NCBI GenBank assembly: GCA_033557465.1
Contig: CM066031.1
Coordinates: 1,669,974,800 to 1,670,038,799 of the forward strand
Source of the DNA: Ichthyophis bannanicus
Lineage: Eukaryota > Chordata > Amphibia > Gymnophiona > Ichthyophiidae
DNA length: 64,000 nt
Direction: 5' to 3'
The position numbers were made by a program, and so were the translations under genes. Below are positions 10,580 through 20,980 of this stretch, piece by piece; position 1 is the stretch's first letter; each line of letters starts with the position of its first letter. The notes below the pieces were generated by a model. The model was not told the origin of the DNA, ran no database searches, and saw only the letters and a list, made by a program, of their open reading frames with translations.

Positions 10580-10637
10580 ACGCCCAGGCGATACAGTCTG
10601 CCATCCAGATGGACAACACATGCTTAGTGACAGGCAA
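10580..10637 (-). mobile_element. DIRS alpha copy B, 58-bp middle piece
   Basis: A YR-gene fragment between the right target duplication of the Penelope-like insertion and the start of copy D. The text CGATACAGTCTGCCATCCAG through GACAGGCAA matches 27817-27868 of copy C. The reading continues at 22297 (CCCCAATTTATTAGGG), which proves that D is inserted in B. Confidence 0.85.
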
Positions 10638-11039
10638 ATGATAATTACACTTACCTGGTAATTGTAGTTCCTTGAGTGACGACAGTTCAGTCCTCTACCT
10701 CTGGGTTGTCAATCTCCTCCTGCAGCTTGGAGACTGGCATGTCAGAATGATGACATCACTGGATATAGCCTGCTTACTCACTTCCATCCCAGTGTGAACT
10801 ATTAACAAAGCAGACTCAAAGGAGCAACAAATAAATAGCAAACAAGAACTATATATATATATAAAATCTACACTGAATAGAGAACAGACACCCCCTCCGG
10901 CAAGGCATTCTTACCCCCCCATAGAAAGAGAGAGAGAAAGAGAGGGCAACGTTCCCGAAAGGAAAGGCACTCAGACCTACCTGTATCAGTCGTCTTTTTC
11001 GCTAGCAACCTGGACCCCTCCAAAAAACTGGGCGGGAAA

Positions 11040-11136
11040 GAGGACTGAACTGTCGTCACTCAAGGAACTACAATTACCAGGTAAGTGTAATTATCATTTC
11101 CTTATCGTTCCTCCAGTTCAGTCCTCTACCTCTGGG
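11040..11136. repeat. Internal complementary region (copy D)
   Basis: The first part (GGACTGAACTGTCGTCACTC through GTGTAATTATCAT) is the reverse complement of the left end at 10638-10695. The second part (TTCCTTATCGTTCCTCC through CTCTACCTCTGGG) is the reverse complement of the right end at about 22262-22296. This fixes both ends of D independently of the flanks. Confidence 0.88.
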
Positions 11137-12230
11137 ATGTACCAGAGCAGTAATCAGTGGGAGGGACCCTGCCAGTCAGCCGACAGCACTGCCGCCCCGA
11201 ATCGGGCATCCGCGGCCAATGCAACATCCAGCCGGTAATGTTTACTGAACGTATGGAGCAACGTCCAAGTCGCCGCTCTACAAATGGCCCCTGGCAGAAC
11301 CAAACTGTGCTCCGCCCATGAACACGCCTGCGCCCTGGTGGAATGCGCACGCAACCCCACCGGTACAGGACGACCTTGAAGCAAGTAAGCAGAAGCAATA
11401 GCCTTTCAAATCCATCGCGCAATGGAAGCCTTAGCTGCTGCTTCCCCTTTGCGCACGCCTCCGAACACCACAAACAACCGATCCGACTTACGGAAAGACG
11501 CCGTCACCCGCAGATACCTCCGCAACACCTTCTTGACATCTAGACAACGGAGAGTTCGATCTGACGCATCGCCCTCCAAAGCCCCAGCACAGGCAAAGAA
11601 ACCACCTGATTCACATGAAAGGGGGACACTACTTTGGGCAGAAAGGACGGAACTGTACGTAAAACCACTTTCTCTTTAGAAAAGGATAAGAATGGCTCTC
11701 AACACGACAACGCTTGCAATTCTGAAATGCGCCTTGCTGAACAAATCTCCACGAGAAACACCGCCTTCAACGTCAAATCCTTCAAGGAGGCCTGACGCAA
11801 CGGCTCGAAAGGAGGTTTGGATAAGGCTACCAAAACGAGGTTGAGATCCCACGGCGGAACCCACGCTCTCCGTGCTGGCCGCAACCTAGAAACTGCCTTC
11901 AGAAAGCGACCCACATCCAGATGAGTCCCCAGAGAAACTCCGTTGATCTTGCCGCGATAACAGGCAATCACCGCCAATTGAACGCGCAAGGAGCTAGCTG
12001 CAACACCCTTAAAAAAACAGTCCTGCAGAAACTCCAACACCGAAGGGACATCAACTGTGGCCGCTCGTACATGATGTTGCGAACACCAATCTTCAAAGAT
12101 TCTCCAAATATGCATATACGCCAACGAAGTTGATTGCTTCCGCGCCTTAAGCAAGGTGGACACGACCGCTGACAAATATCCTTTCTTCTTCAGTTTAGCC
12201 CTCTCAAGGGCCATACCGTAAGCGAGAATC
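11137..12230 (-). pseudogene. Tyrosine recombinase, frameshifted (copy D)
   Basis: The N-terminal core-binding part and the first catalytic box are open from about 12230 down to 11699 (LALERAKLKKKGY, then ICSARRISELQALSC). The frame breaks at 11699 and the middle is scattered over other frames. The C-terminus at 11154-11384 has VGLRAHSTRAQACSWAEH and HTFSKHYRLDV, so HxxR (HSTR) and the nucleophilic Tyr are still encoded. The enzyme would insert the circular DNA intermediate by strand exchange. At least two indels separate the boxes. Confidence 0.86.
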
Positions 12231-14030
12231 GATCCACCTGAGGCATGAAAAGAGGCCCCTGAAGGAGCAGATCTGCCCTCTCCGGAAGCCGCCAAGGTTG
12301 CCCATCCAGAAGACGCACCAGGTCTGCATACCAAGGACGTCTCGGCCAATCGGGCGCCACCAACAGAACTTTCCCCGGGTGTGCCCCGATCTTTTGGACC
12401 ACCCGGCCTATCAAAGCCCAAGGGGGAAAGACATAAAGAAGGCCGTCAACAGGCCAACGATGTAACAACGCGTCGATCCCCTCCGACATCCTTTCTCACC
12501 TCCTGCTGAAGAACCGGCTGACTTTCGCCGACCGGAATGTTGCCATCAGATCCATTATTGGAGGTCCCCAAAGCTCTGTCACCTGCTGGAAAACGCTGGG
12601 ATGTAACTCCCATTCTCCTGCATCTACCTGAACTCGGCTTAGGAAGTCCGCTGAAACATTGTCCTTTCCGGCAATGTGCGCTGCCGAGATCGCCGTCAAG
12701 CGAACTTCCACCCAAGCGAACAAAGCGTCCGCCTCTTCCTCCATTGTGGCACTCCCCGTGCCGCCTTGACGGTTGATGTACGCGACCGTTGCCGAATTGT
12801 CAGAGAGGACTCGCACGGGCCGACCCCGTACCACCGCTTCAAAAGCCTGCAGTGCTCCAGCCGATTTATGGACCAGACGGCTTCCTGAGGCGACCAGAGT
12901 CCCTGCGCAAAATGGACTTCGCAGTGGGCTCCCCAGCCCAGCAGACTGGCATCCGTCAACAACGGCACACACTCCAGATGCTCCAGCGGCATCCCTGCTG
13001 CCAGCGATGACCAGATCAGCCACCATCGAAGAGATTGTCGGACCTTGAAGGGACAAGGAAGACGCTTGCTCAGAGGATCGGACTGATGCGACCAACAGCG
13101 TAATAGCACTCTTTGCAGGGGTCGCATATGTACTTTGGCCCAAGGTACCGCTTCCAATTTCGCCACCATAGTGCCCAGCTACCGGAGATAATCCCAGGCC
13201 GACGGAGCGGGCTCCGACCTGAACTTCTGTATTAGAGACCTCAAAGCCTCGGCTCGTTTCTGCGGCAGGAAGACGTGCCCTGTCCTTGTGTTGAACCAGA
13301 CCCCGAGGTACTCGAGATCCTGGGTGGACTCCAAATGACTCTTTGTCGGGTTCACCACCCGAGACTTTGCAAAAACTTCACCACTTGGTCCGTCACTCGG
13401 AAACTCTCGTCCTCGGACTTGGCGCGAATCAGCCAATCGTCCAGATAAGGATGAACTAGAATCCCTTCTTTGCGCAAGGCCGCCGCCACCACCACCATGA
13501 TTTTGGTAAAGGTGCACGGCGCCAGCGCCAGAACGAAAGGCAGAGCCTGAAATTGATAGTGCCCCCAAGGAAGAGCGAACCTCAAAAATGTTTGATGCGC
13601 CTCCCGGATGGGAACGTGCAAATACGCTTCCGAAAGATCTAGACACGTCAAGTATTCTCCGTGACGCACAGCCACTATAACCGATCTGAGCGTTTCCATC
13701 CGGAAATGTGGCACCCGTAAGCAACGGTTCACGGCCTTTAAGTCCAAAATGGGTCGCAATGTACCGCCCTTCTTGGGGACCACGAAATAGATCGAGTATC
13801 GACCCAAGCCACATTCGCCTTTGGGAACCTGCACCACTGCCCCCAAGTGAAGCAGGTTCTCCAAGGTTACGCAAACTTCTGCCGTTTTCTTGGGTCCTCT
13901 GCAAGGAGACATGACAAAGGAATCCCTCACCGGACGAGCCAATTCCAGAGCATAGCCGTGTTGAATTATCTCTAACACCCACTGGTCCGATGTGATGTGG
14001 GTCCAAGCGGAAAGGAACTCCCGAAGTCGC
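12190..14030 (-). pseudogene. RT-RNase H-methyltransferase-like polyprotein, frameshifted (copy D)
   Basis: RT is open at 13978-13352, with PILDLKAVNRCLRVPHF and YLDDWLIRAKS near 13430-13455. The usual LPFGLA reads LPFVLA, a change at a conserved Gly. The frame shifts after FLQSLGW, again near 13180, and again between TDASLLGWGAH (near 12930-12960) and the RNase H block VRVLSDNSATVAYINRQGG (about 12770-12815). The methyltransferase-like end at 12190-12489 has LLYVFPPWALIGRV and APDWPRRPWY. Three or more indels make this inactive. Confidence 0.87.
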
Positions 14031-14126
14031 CCGCCTATGGGAAGCCCCTCCGCCGGGACCCGCCTCGCCTCATTGCGGCTTACGAGACGCTGACGTCAGG
14101 ATGGAGGAGAATCCTTTAGTCGGCCC

Positions 14127-15548
14127 TCAAAACCCCTGGGCTCGAGCCTGAGACCGACCCCTCTGGAAACCACCGAATCGCGCTGAACGAAATCGGCGGA
14201 AATCCCGAAACTGGCCCCGAAAACCCAAAGTGGACTTTCCTGGTTTCGGCTTATCCTCCGGGAGTCTACCAGCCTTGGACTCCCCTAGGTCCTTTACCAA
14301 CTTATCCAAATCCTCACCAAAAAGCAAACCCCCTTTGAAGGGAAGCTTGCCCAGGCAGGACTTAGAAGATCCGTCCACCGCCCAATTCCGTAAGCACACC
14401 GACCGACGGGCAGCCACTACAGACGCCGTACTATTGGCCAGCGCCCTTATCAAGTCGTAATGTACATCGGCTAAATAAGCCGACCCGGACTCTAACCGAT
14501 CCAGTTCCTTGACCTCCTTGCTATCCAGGTGGGAAGACAGCCGCAGTCGCTGGACCCACCGCAGGCAGGCCCTGGCAACCCAAGCTCCACAGATGGAAGC
14601 CTGAAGCAAAAGAGAATCCGCCTCAAAGGTTTGCTTCAGCAACCCGTCAACTTTACGATCCTGGGCGTCCTTTAAGGCCGCACTACCTTCCACCGGAATA
14701 GTAGTCTTCTTGGTAACCGCAAACACCACCGCATCCACTCTGGGCGCCCGAAACCGTTCTTTATCCTTATCGGCAAGGGGATACAGCCTATTGAGCATCC
14801 GAATCCCCCGAAGACCTGCTTCAGGCTTATCCCATTCTTCTTGAATCATCTGGTCGACCACTCTGTGTACCGGAAACACCACCTGAGAGCGGCGCACTGC
14901 CTGAATGACGTGATCCTCGACCTCTTCCTCTATCGTTACTGGTGTAGCAAGATTTAACATTTGCAACGTCTCGGAGATCAAGGCCGGTAGCTCCTCTCTA
15001 CGAAAGACTCTAATTATCTTTGCTTGGTCCTCTGGCTCAAGGAGCTCACCTTCTTCCAGGTCTAGCGCACTTAGGTCCTGATCCCAGTCCGGATCCTGTG
15101 CGTCTAGCCACTCAGTCTCTGCCGTCGCCAGATCCTGCCTGCGGGCTCTTAGGCGCCGGCGGCTCCTCATCAAATGTGGCAACCGCATACAGCTGCCGAG
15201 GGGTCAATGTCAGCGCTCCAGCATCAGCCCCTCTGGCCACGCATCGCAGGCAAAAGGCTTGATGGATGAGTAACACGAACTCAGGGCTGAACTGCTCGAA
15301 ATCCGATGCCGGAACCGCGAGAGCTGCTCCAGAAGGCCCCGCCATCTCTTCTAACTCTGGACCAAGGACCTGAGACAGTGGGGAAGCCCCCCCCCCCCAG
15401 CTGGAGGCCCCTGCGGCTCTGGAGATTCTTTAGGCTCCATCTGCAGCTCCACTGCTGAAGAAAGGGTGGCACAGTCCCGGCACACTCCTGTCTCAGCTAC
15501 CGTGCCCTTCCTATTACCACACACCACACATTGCGCTCTAGTAGCCAT
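14127..15548 (-). pseudogene. Gag-like protein with N-terminal Cys finger, frameshifted (copy D)
   Basis: The likely start at 15548 (MATRAQCVVCGNRKG) opens an N-terminal double-CxxC finger (CVVC...CRDC). The frame is lost at the C-run near 15390-15402, recovered in another frame at 15345-15112, and lost again. The main 353-codon body (15188-14127) is open. It has an acidic segment (LDLEEGELLEPEDQ), TKKTTIPVEGSAALKDAQDR, GAWVARACLRW, LLFGEDLDKLVKDLGE and an Arg/Gly/Phe-rich tail. It matches H and E along its length. The family is known only as DIRS gag, presumed RNA-binding. Confidence 0.84.
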
Positions 15549-15633
15549 CCGGCAGACTAGGCTTACCCTTTCCTTTTTTATTTTTTTAATATACAATCTA
15601 AAAATTTGAGTTTTCCCCCTACTCCGTGAAGAA

Positions 15634-15826
15634 AAAGCGTAGTTACTCACCTGTAACAGGTGTTCTCCAGGAGCAGCAGGAATCAGTCCTCACATATGGG
15701 TGACGTCGGCGCCGACGGAGCCCTCGCGGAGCAATTTTCCCCAGCTTTCAAAGAAAGCCTTTGGGAATTGCAGCGCGCATGCGCGGTCCTCTTCCCGCCC
15801 AAGGGTGCCATCTTGCTCAGTCAGAT
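15634..15826. repeat. Left inverted terminal repeat, alpha copy A
   Basis: It starts with AAAGCGTAGTTACTCACC and includes the 15-base palindrome CACCTGTAACAGGTG (about 15649-15663). It matches the reverse complement of 21205-21389 from TCCTCACATATGGGTGACGTC inward; the outer 30 bases or so are unique to the left end. The same repeat starts copies B, C, F and J. Confidence 0.9.
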
Positions 15827-15906
15827 GACATAGCTAAAGACAGCAAAAAATTAGCAAAACGAAAGCATACAACTGCAACTCCAAGGGGAGGAGGGAGGGT
15901 TGTGAG

Positions 15907-16001
15907 GACTGATTCCTGCTGCTCCTGGAGAACACCTGTTACAGGTGAGTAACTACGCTTTATCCAGGACCAAGCAGGAAGTCAGTCCTCACATATGGGA
16001 C
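15907..16001. repeat. Internal complementary region (copy A)
   Basis: The first 55 bases or so are the exact reverse complement of the first 55 bases of the element. The next 40 (ATCCAGGACCAAGCAGGAAG through CATATGGG) are the reverse complement of its right end at about 21350-21386. It lies between the YR stop and the left ITR. Confidence 0.9.
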
Positions 16002-16137
16002 TCCCAAGATTAAGGCTACCGGAGACCCTAAGCACAAAAATGAGCTCCCTCTAGCTCAGCAGCACAGAAGGAAGGAATCTTCTCTGAATACGTCTCCAAC
16101 CGGTAGCCCAACATCCGGGACGGAGGGTAGGAGTTGC

Positions 16138-19011
16138 CTATACCTCGAAAAGGTTACGGAGGACTGCCTGTCCGAAAGCACTGTCCCTGCGGGACTCCCT
16201 CTCCAGGCAGTAATGGGCTGCAAAAGTCTGGCTTGAAGACCAAGTAGCGGCCCGGCAGATGTCTGCCAACGGAACAGAGCGGAGGTAAGCCACTGACGTA
16301 GCCTTCGCCCGAACACGATGAGCGGTGACTCTACCTTCCAGCACGAGGCCCGCAGCCTCGTAAGCCCAAGCGATGCAGTCCGCAATCGAGATGGACAGAG
16401 TATGCTTGGAGACAGGGAGCCCCAACTTGTTGGGGTCATAAGACACGAAGAGCTGAACCGCCCTTCGGTGCTCCCGCGTACGGTCAAGGTAGAAGTTCAG
16501 CGCCCTTCTACAGTCCAGGGTATGCAGGACCATTTCAGCTCGGCTGGAGTGTGGCCTGGGAAAGTAGGTCGGAAGTACCACCTCCTGGTTGATGTGAAAA
16601 GGGGAAACCACTTTAGGAAGAAACTTAGGGTGAGTCCGTAGGACTACCCGGTTCTTGTAGAACCTAGTGTAAGGAGGATCAGATAGCAGGGCCTGCAGCT
16701 CACTAACGCGTCTAGCAGAAGTGAGGGCCACCAAGAACAAGGTTTTCCAGGAAAGAAAACGAAGAGGACAGGTAGCCATAGGCTCAAAAGGCGGACAGGT
16801 AAGCCGCTGTAAAACCACATTGAGATCCAAGTTCGGAGCTGCCGGGCGCAAAGGTGGTTTAAGGAGCAGGAGGCCCCGGAGAAAACGAGCCACCAGAGGG
16901 TGGCTGGAAAGAGGTCTACCATCCACCGGTAGGTGGTGCGCAGAAATAGCACTTAGGTGGACCTTGACCGAGTTGGACTTAAGTCCAAGATTGGAAAGGG
17001 AAAGCAAGTACTGCAAGACCACTGATGTTGAACAGGAGAAGGGGTCTTGCGACTGCTGAGCACACCAGATGGAGAACCGACGCCACTTAAGAGTGTAGGA
17101 CTTCCGGGTGGAAGGCCTCCTGGAGGCCAAGACGACCTCTTCCACATCTGGAGGTAGCTGGAGAGGAGCTAGGACTACCCTTTCAGCAGCCAGGCCATCA
17201 GATGAAGGGACCGGAGGTTGGGGTGCAGGAGCGTCCCCTGATCCTGCGAGAGGAGGTCGGGCTGAAACCCCAGAGGAAGAGGGGTGTCCACCGCCAGCTG
17301 CATCAGAAGCGGGAACCAAGGTTGTCTCGGCCACCGGGGAGCCACTAGGATCAGCGATGCTTTGTCTCTGAGAACCTTGAAGAGTGTCCGATACACCAGT
17401 GGCATGGGAGGAAAGGCATACAAGAGGCCGGTGGACCATGGAATTAGAAAAGCATCCGCCGCTACCCGGAGAGGATGCGGCTGTCGAGAGCAGAATCTGG
17501 GCAGCCGCCGGTTCAGAGGACTGGCAAACAGATCCATGGTGGGGAGGTCCCACTTGAGAAAGATCCGCTGAACCACCAGCGGATTCAACCTCCACTCGTG
17601 TGGCTGGAGGATCCTGCTGAGCTTGTCGGCCAGGTAATTTTCCTGACCTGGGAGATAGACAGCCTTGAGGAGGATGCCGTGGTGGACTGCCCAAGAGCAC
17701 AGTTTTTGTGCCTCCTGACAGAGAAGGAAGGAGCCTGTGCCGCCTTGTTTGTTCACGTAGAACATTGCAACCTGATTGTCTGTCTGTATCAGCACCGACT
17801 GGTGAGAAACCAGGTGAGAGAATGCTTTGAGCGCTAGGCGGATGGCTCTGAGCTCCAGGAAGTTTATCTGCTGAGCAGACTCCCAAGGAGTCCAGAGGCC
17901 TTGAGTACATGTCCCTTGGCAAAGTGCTCCCCAACCCAGAAGAGAAGCATCGGTCGTCAGGACCTGAGAATGCGTAGGGGGCTGAAAAGTCACTCCTAGT
18001 ACCAGGTTTGGCAGATGAAGCCACCATTGTAGAGAAGAGACCAGCTGGTTGGAGATCTGTACGGAGTCCGCTAGGCTCCCTGTGGCCTGATGCCATTGAT
18101 TGCGAAGGCACCACTGAGCAGGACGCATGTTCAGTCGGGCATTGGGGGTCACATGGACCGTGGAAGCCATATGGCCGAGCAGTTTCAGAAATTGCCTGGC
18201 CGAGACCAGGGAATTGCTGTGAAAATGGCTGGCGAGATCCATGAGCCTTTGCGCCCTGTCCAGAGGCAGGAAGGCCCGTGCCTGAAGAGTGTCCAACCTG
18301 GCGCTGATGAATTCGAGATCTTGAGAGGGGAGCAAAGTGGACTTTGCGAAGTTTATGACAAAACCCAAGTGCTGGAGCAGAGCCACAGTGCGATGAGTAG
18401 CCTGAGTGGCTTCTTGGGCAGACTGGGCCCTGATGAGCCAGTCGTCCAGGTATGGGAACACAAAGAGACCTTGAAGTCTCAGATAGGCCGCCACCACTGC
18501 TAGGAATTTGGTGAACACTCTGGGGGCGGAGGATAGGCCGAAAGGCAGTACTCTGTACTGGTAATGGTGTCCGCCCACAACAAACCTGAGGTATTGCCTG
18601 TGGTCTGGATGAATAAGGATATGAGTATACGCATCCTTTAGATCTAAGGAGCATAGCCAGTCTCCCTGTTGGAGGTAGGGCAGCAGGATTCCAAGGGAAA
18701 GCATTTTGAACTTTTCCTTTGCAAGGAACTTGTTGAGGTTTCGCAAGTCTAGGATGGGTCTGAGGCCTCCTGTTCTTTTCGGAATCAGGAAGTATCTGGA
18801 ATAAAACCCTTGACCCTTCAGATGGTGGGGCACCGGTTCCACGGCTTGTTCCTGAAGAAGACTTGCCAACTCCTGAAGGAGTAAGTCCCTGTGCAGAGGG
18901 AGTCTGGAAGGCTTTCCTGGAAAGTAGGAGGGAGATACCTGGTGAAAATGGAGAAGATAGCCCTTTTGAACTATCTGAAGCACCCAGGTATCTATGGTGA
19001 TGGTGGACCAC
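16138..19011 (-). CDS. Tyrosine recombinase, intact long frame (copy A)
   Basis: The frame is open for 957 codons. The recombinase proper starts near residue 630 (DVEEVVLASRRPSTRKSY). Box I is TSARRVSELQAL near residue 765, HxxR is VTAHRVRAKA near residue 898, and the nucleophile is in TFAAHYCLERES near residue 933. The first 610 codons or so run antiphase through the RT-RH-MT gene and are Ser/Pro/Gln-rich without a known domain, so the true start is uncertain and may be internal or use readthrough. The enzyme would integrate the circular double-stranded intermediate without a DDE integrase. All catalytic residues are present. Confidence 0.86.
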   Translation of the reverse strand: MVHHHHRYLGASDSSKGLSSPFSPGISLLLSRKAFQTPSAQGLTPSGVGKSSSGTSRGTGAPPSEGSRVLFQILPDSEKNRRPQTHPRLAKPQQVPCKGKVQNAFPWNPAALPPTGRLAMLLRSKGCVYSYPYSSRPQAIPQVCCGRTPLPVQSTAFRPILRPQSVHQIPSSGGGLSETSRSLCVPIPGRLAHQGPVCPRSHSGYSSHCGSAPALGFCHKLRKVHFAPLSRSRIHQRQVGHSSGTGLPASGQGAKAHGSRQPFSQQFPGLGQAISETARPYGFHGPCDPQCPTEHASCSVVPSQSMASGHREPSGLRTDLQPAGLFSTMVASSAKPGTRSDFSAPYAFSGPDDRCFSSGLGSTLPRDMYSRPLDSLGVCSADKLPGAQSHPPSAQSILSPGFSPVGADTDRQSGCNVLREQTRRHRLLPSLSGGTKTVLLGSPPRHPPQGCLSPRSGKLPGRQAQQDPPATRVEVESAGGSADLSQVGPPHHGSVCQSSEPAAAQILLSTAASSPGSGGCFSNSMVHRPLVCLSSHATGVSDTLQGSQRQSIADPSGSPVAETTLVPASDAAGGGHPSSSGVSARPPLAGSGDAPAPQPPVPSSDGLAAERVVLAPLQLPPDVEEVVLASRRPSTRKSYTLKWRRFSIWCAQQSQDPFSCSTSVVLQYLLSLSNLGLKSNSVKVHLSAISAHHLPVDGRPLSSHPLVARFLRGLLLLKPPLRPAAPNLDLNVVLQRLTCPPFEPMATCPLRFLSWKTLFLVALTSARRVSELQALLSDPPYTRFYKNRVVLRTHPKFLPKVVSPFHINQEVVLPTYFPRPHSSRAEMVLHTLDCRRALNFYLDRTREHRRAVQLFVSYDPNKLGLPVSKHTLSISIADCIAWAYEAAGLVLEGRVTAHRVRAKATSVAYLRSVPLADICRAATWSSSQTFAAHYCLERESRRDSAFGQAVLRNLFEV

Positions 19012-19463
19012 CTGTGGGCAAAGTGGACCAGCTGGCCCCCTGTGCTGAGAGAAACCAGCTGAGGGGGAGAGGCTATGCTGAGAAAGTCAAAAACCCCCAC
19101 CCTGCTGAGCAGGGGCCGGTGGTGCAGGCTTGGGGGCTTGCTGCCTACGGGACCCATTACCCCGTCCCTTGGCCTGCTTTCCCTGTGGGGGAGCTGGTGA
19201 GGCCTGATACTGAGGGTAGTATTTATAGGCAGCACCTTTCCTCGGATAAAAGGGCTTTTTACCCGAGGCCTTCTTCTTTTGAGAAGGGGCAGAGGTCTTC
19301 CTTGAGAGACGAGTCCTGGTGAGAGTCTCCGTCTCGATTTGTGCAGCCTTCTCATCCATGGGCTTGCCAAAGAGGTTATCACCTCGGCAGGGGACATTGA
19401 CCAACTTGTCCTGTACCCAGGGCTCGAGGTCGGACGTCTGAAGCCAAGCCCGGCGGCGTCCAC
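17175..19463 (-). CDS. RT-RNase H-methyltransferase-like polyprotein, intact (copy A)
   Basis: The frame is open for 762 codons. RT occupies residues about 180-420, with GGLRPILDLRNLNKFL, VLPFGLSSAPRVF and the catalytic PYLDDWLIRAQ near residue 338. RNase H follows with TTDASLLGWGA near residue 502, FLELRAIRLAL, TDNQVAMFYVNKQGG and PGQENYLADKLSR. The C-terminus (from MDLFAS, about residue 640) with LYAFPPMPL and LVAPRWPRQPW is the DAM-like methyltransferase domain typical of DIRS elements. The first 130 residues or so overlap gag and are probably not native, so the true start is likely inside. No lesion is seen. Confidence 0.9.
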   Translation of the reverse strand: MDAAGLGFRRPTSSPGYRTSWSMSPAEVITSLASPWMRRLHKSRRRLSPGLVSQGRPLPLLKRRRPRVKSPFIRGKVLPINTTLSIRPHQLPHRESRPRDGVMGPVGSKPPSLHHRPLLSRVGVFDFLSIASPPQLVSLSTGGQLVHFAHRWSTITIDTWVLQIVQKGYLLHFHQVSPSYFPGKPSRLPLHRDLLLQELASLLQEQAVEPVPHHLKGQGFYSRYFLIPKRTGGLRPILDLRNLNKFLAKEKFKMLSLGILLPYLQQGDWLCSLDLKDAYTHILIHPDHRQYLRFVVGGHHYQYRVLPFGLSSAPRVFTKFLAVVAAYLRLQGLFVFPYLDDWLIRAQSAQEATQATHRTVALLQHLGFVINFAKSTLLPSQDLEFISARLDTLQARAFLPLDRAQRLMDLASHFHSNSLVSARQFLKLLGHMASTVHVTPNARLNMRPAQWCLRNQWHQATGSLADSVQISNQLVSSLQWWLHLPNLVLGVTFQPPTHSQVLTTDASLLGWGALCQGTCTQGLWTPWESAQQINFLELRAIRLALKAFSHLVSHQSVLIQTDNQVAMFYVNKQGGTGSFLLCQEAQKLCSWAVHHGILLKAVYLPGQENYLADKLSRILQPHEWRLNPLVVQRIFLKWDLPTMDLFASPLNRRLPRFCSRQPHPLRVAADAFLIPWSTGLLYAFPPMPLVYRTLFKVLRDKASLILVAPRWPRQPWFPLLMQLAVDTPLPLGFQPDLLSQDQGTLLHPNLRSLHLMAWLLKG

Positions 19464-20980
19464 CGATGCCGGCCGTGGCTACTCGAGCCGAAGCCTCAAA
19501 ACCATCATAGGCTGCTCGAGAGATAAACTTGAAGCACTCCCGAATACCAGTAGACAAGGATTGGAACCTCTGCAAAGGTTCGTCGGAGAGACCAGCAGAG
19601 AACCCGGCTATTTCCTTAGCCAGGTCTCGGAGATACAAGCCCATGTAGAGCTGGTATGTCTGGACTCGACAAGCAAGCATAGAGCCCTGGAAGCACTTCC
19701 TACCGAGGGCATCCAGGCTTCGGGCTTCCCTACCAGGGGTCACCGAGGAGTGCATTTTTTGACTCTTCAGTCTATGCATGGCCGATTCCACCACCATGGA
19801 ATGGTGCGGTAGTTGTGCCTTTTGGAAGCCGGGGCTCTTGCGGACTCGATAAATGGAATCGTCCCGCTTGCTTAACACCGGCGACGACGCCGGGCTCTCC
19901 CACATGCGGAAGAGAAGCCGTTCCAGCATGGGAGGAACCGGTACAATAAAGGCCTCCTTCGGGGGAGAGTCATATTGGAGGGCATCGAGTTCTTCGACTC
20001 GAGGCTCCTCCTCGGGATCCGCAGGGAAGGCCAAGGCTTTGGCCATATCCCTCACGAAGTCCGAGAACCGGGTATCCTCCGGGGGGGGACCGTCTCAGAG
20101 GTTCGGACTCGGGGGAGTCCGAAGGGACACACCGAGTCCGAAAGGAACCAGGTGACTCTTCGTCCTCAGATTCCCAGGCCGACTCCTCGGAGGAGGAGTC
20201 GACTGGCTCCGGTCAGGCGGGCACGGATGCCATCCGCCCTGACGCCGAGGGAGTCGGCGTCGATGACCTCGGATCGACTCGAGCCCTCATGGACTCGAGG
20301 ATCGGCTCGGTCTCCGGGGTCGACTTGGAGGTCGACGTCCCGGCGGTCAGGGCAGAAGCACCAGCGAGGCCAGCGATCAATGCCCGCTGCTGGTCCAAGA
20401 AGGCAGACAAACTGCACTCCAAGGCCGTCAACCTGAGTCCAAGCTCAGGAGACCCAGCAGCCCCCGACTCGGGCCCCGACGGCGTCGGGCCCGACGTCGG
20501 GTCCTTCGGAGGCGGGTCCACGAGGACAACAGTACTTACGTGAGCAGGCAAGTCCACCTCGAGTCGAGGATGTTTCGACGGCCTCTCAAACTCCAAGGAC
20601 CCAGGACGGGAATCGGGGCTATGCGACCTGGCCCTCGAGAAACCAGGAGCGTCCACCGATCCCGCTCTCGCGGGTTTCTTCTTCCGATGATGCTCCCGGG
20701 TAGGAGACCCCCTTTCAGAGGAACTCCGACGATGCTCAGGACCAGAGTCCCGAGACGTCGAAGCCTCTGACGAGGTCCGAGCCCGGCCGGAGTCAGAGAA
20801 GATACGCTCCCGCTGGTGCTGCCGACTCTTCAATGCTTTTCAGGACATTTTGCCGCATGGCCCGCAGATCATGGGGTCATGATCTGGGCCGAGGCAGCGG
20901 AGGCAGAAGTCATGAGTGTCTGTAAGAGACATACGTTTCTTACAGAGGTCACACTTTTTGAAACCACTGGCCGCCATCGG
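19087..20980 (-). pseudogene. Gag-like protein with zinc finger, three lesions (copy A)
   Basis: Translation should begin near 20978 with a finger of the form C-x2-C...H-x3-C-x2-C...H...C-x2-C (CDLCKK, CLRCLGPDH). An in-frame TGA near 20835 follows GKMS, where B and C read GKMSSKAL. A second TGA at about 20213 replaces the CGA codon that copy C keeps. A run of eight G near 20090 shifts frame (B has seven). The C-terminal 322 codons (20055-19087) are open: an alpha-helical core (FQGSMLAC, LYMGLYLRDLAKEIAG), then SDLEPWVQDKLVNVPCRG and a basic, Gln/Pro-rich tail. Presumed RNA packaging protein. Confidence 0.85.

Larger units (their letters stand above)
10638..15633 (-). mobile_element. DIRS beta copy D, main piece
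   Basis: It starts ATGATAATTACACTTACCTGG and on the minus strand carries gag, RT-RH-MT, YR and the ICR. Its 5' leader and right ITR lie at 21390-22296, beyond nested alpha copy A. The left ITR (10638 to about 10800) and the right ITR (about 22130-22296) share AGACTGGCATGTCAGAATGATGTC-like blocks in inverted orientation. The stretch 10800-11039 is AT-rich 3' untranslated DNA without a gene. All ORFs carry frameshifts. Confidence 0.9.

Noticed and set aside
16138..16700. Phage integrase acquired by horizontal transfer
   Set aside because: The recombinase is part of a DIRS element with RT, gag, ITRs and ICR, a known eukaryotic arrangement. No bacterial context is present.
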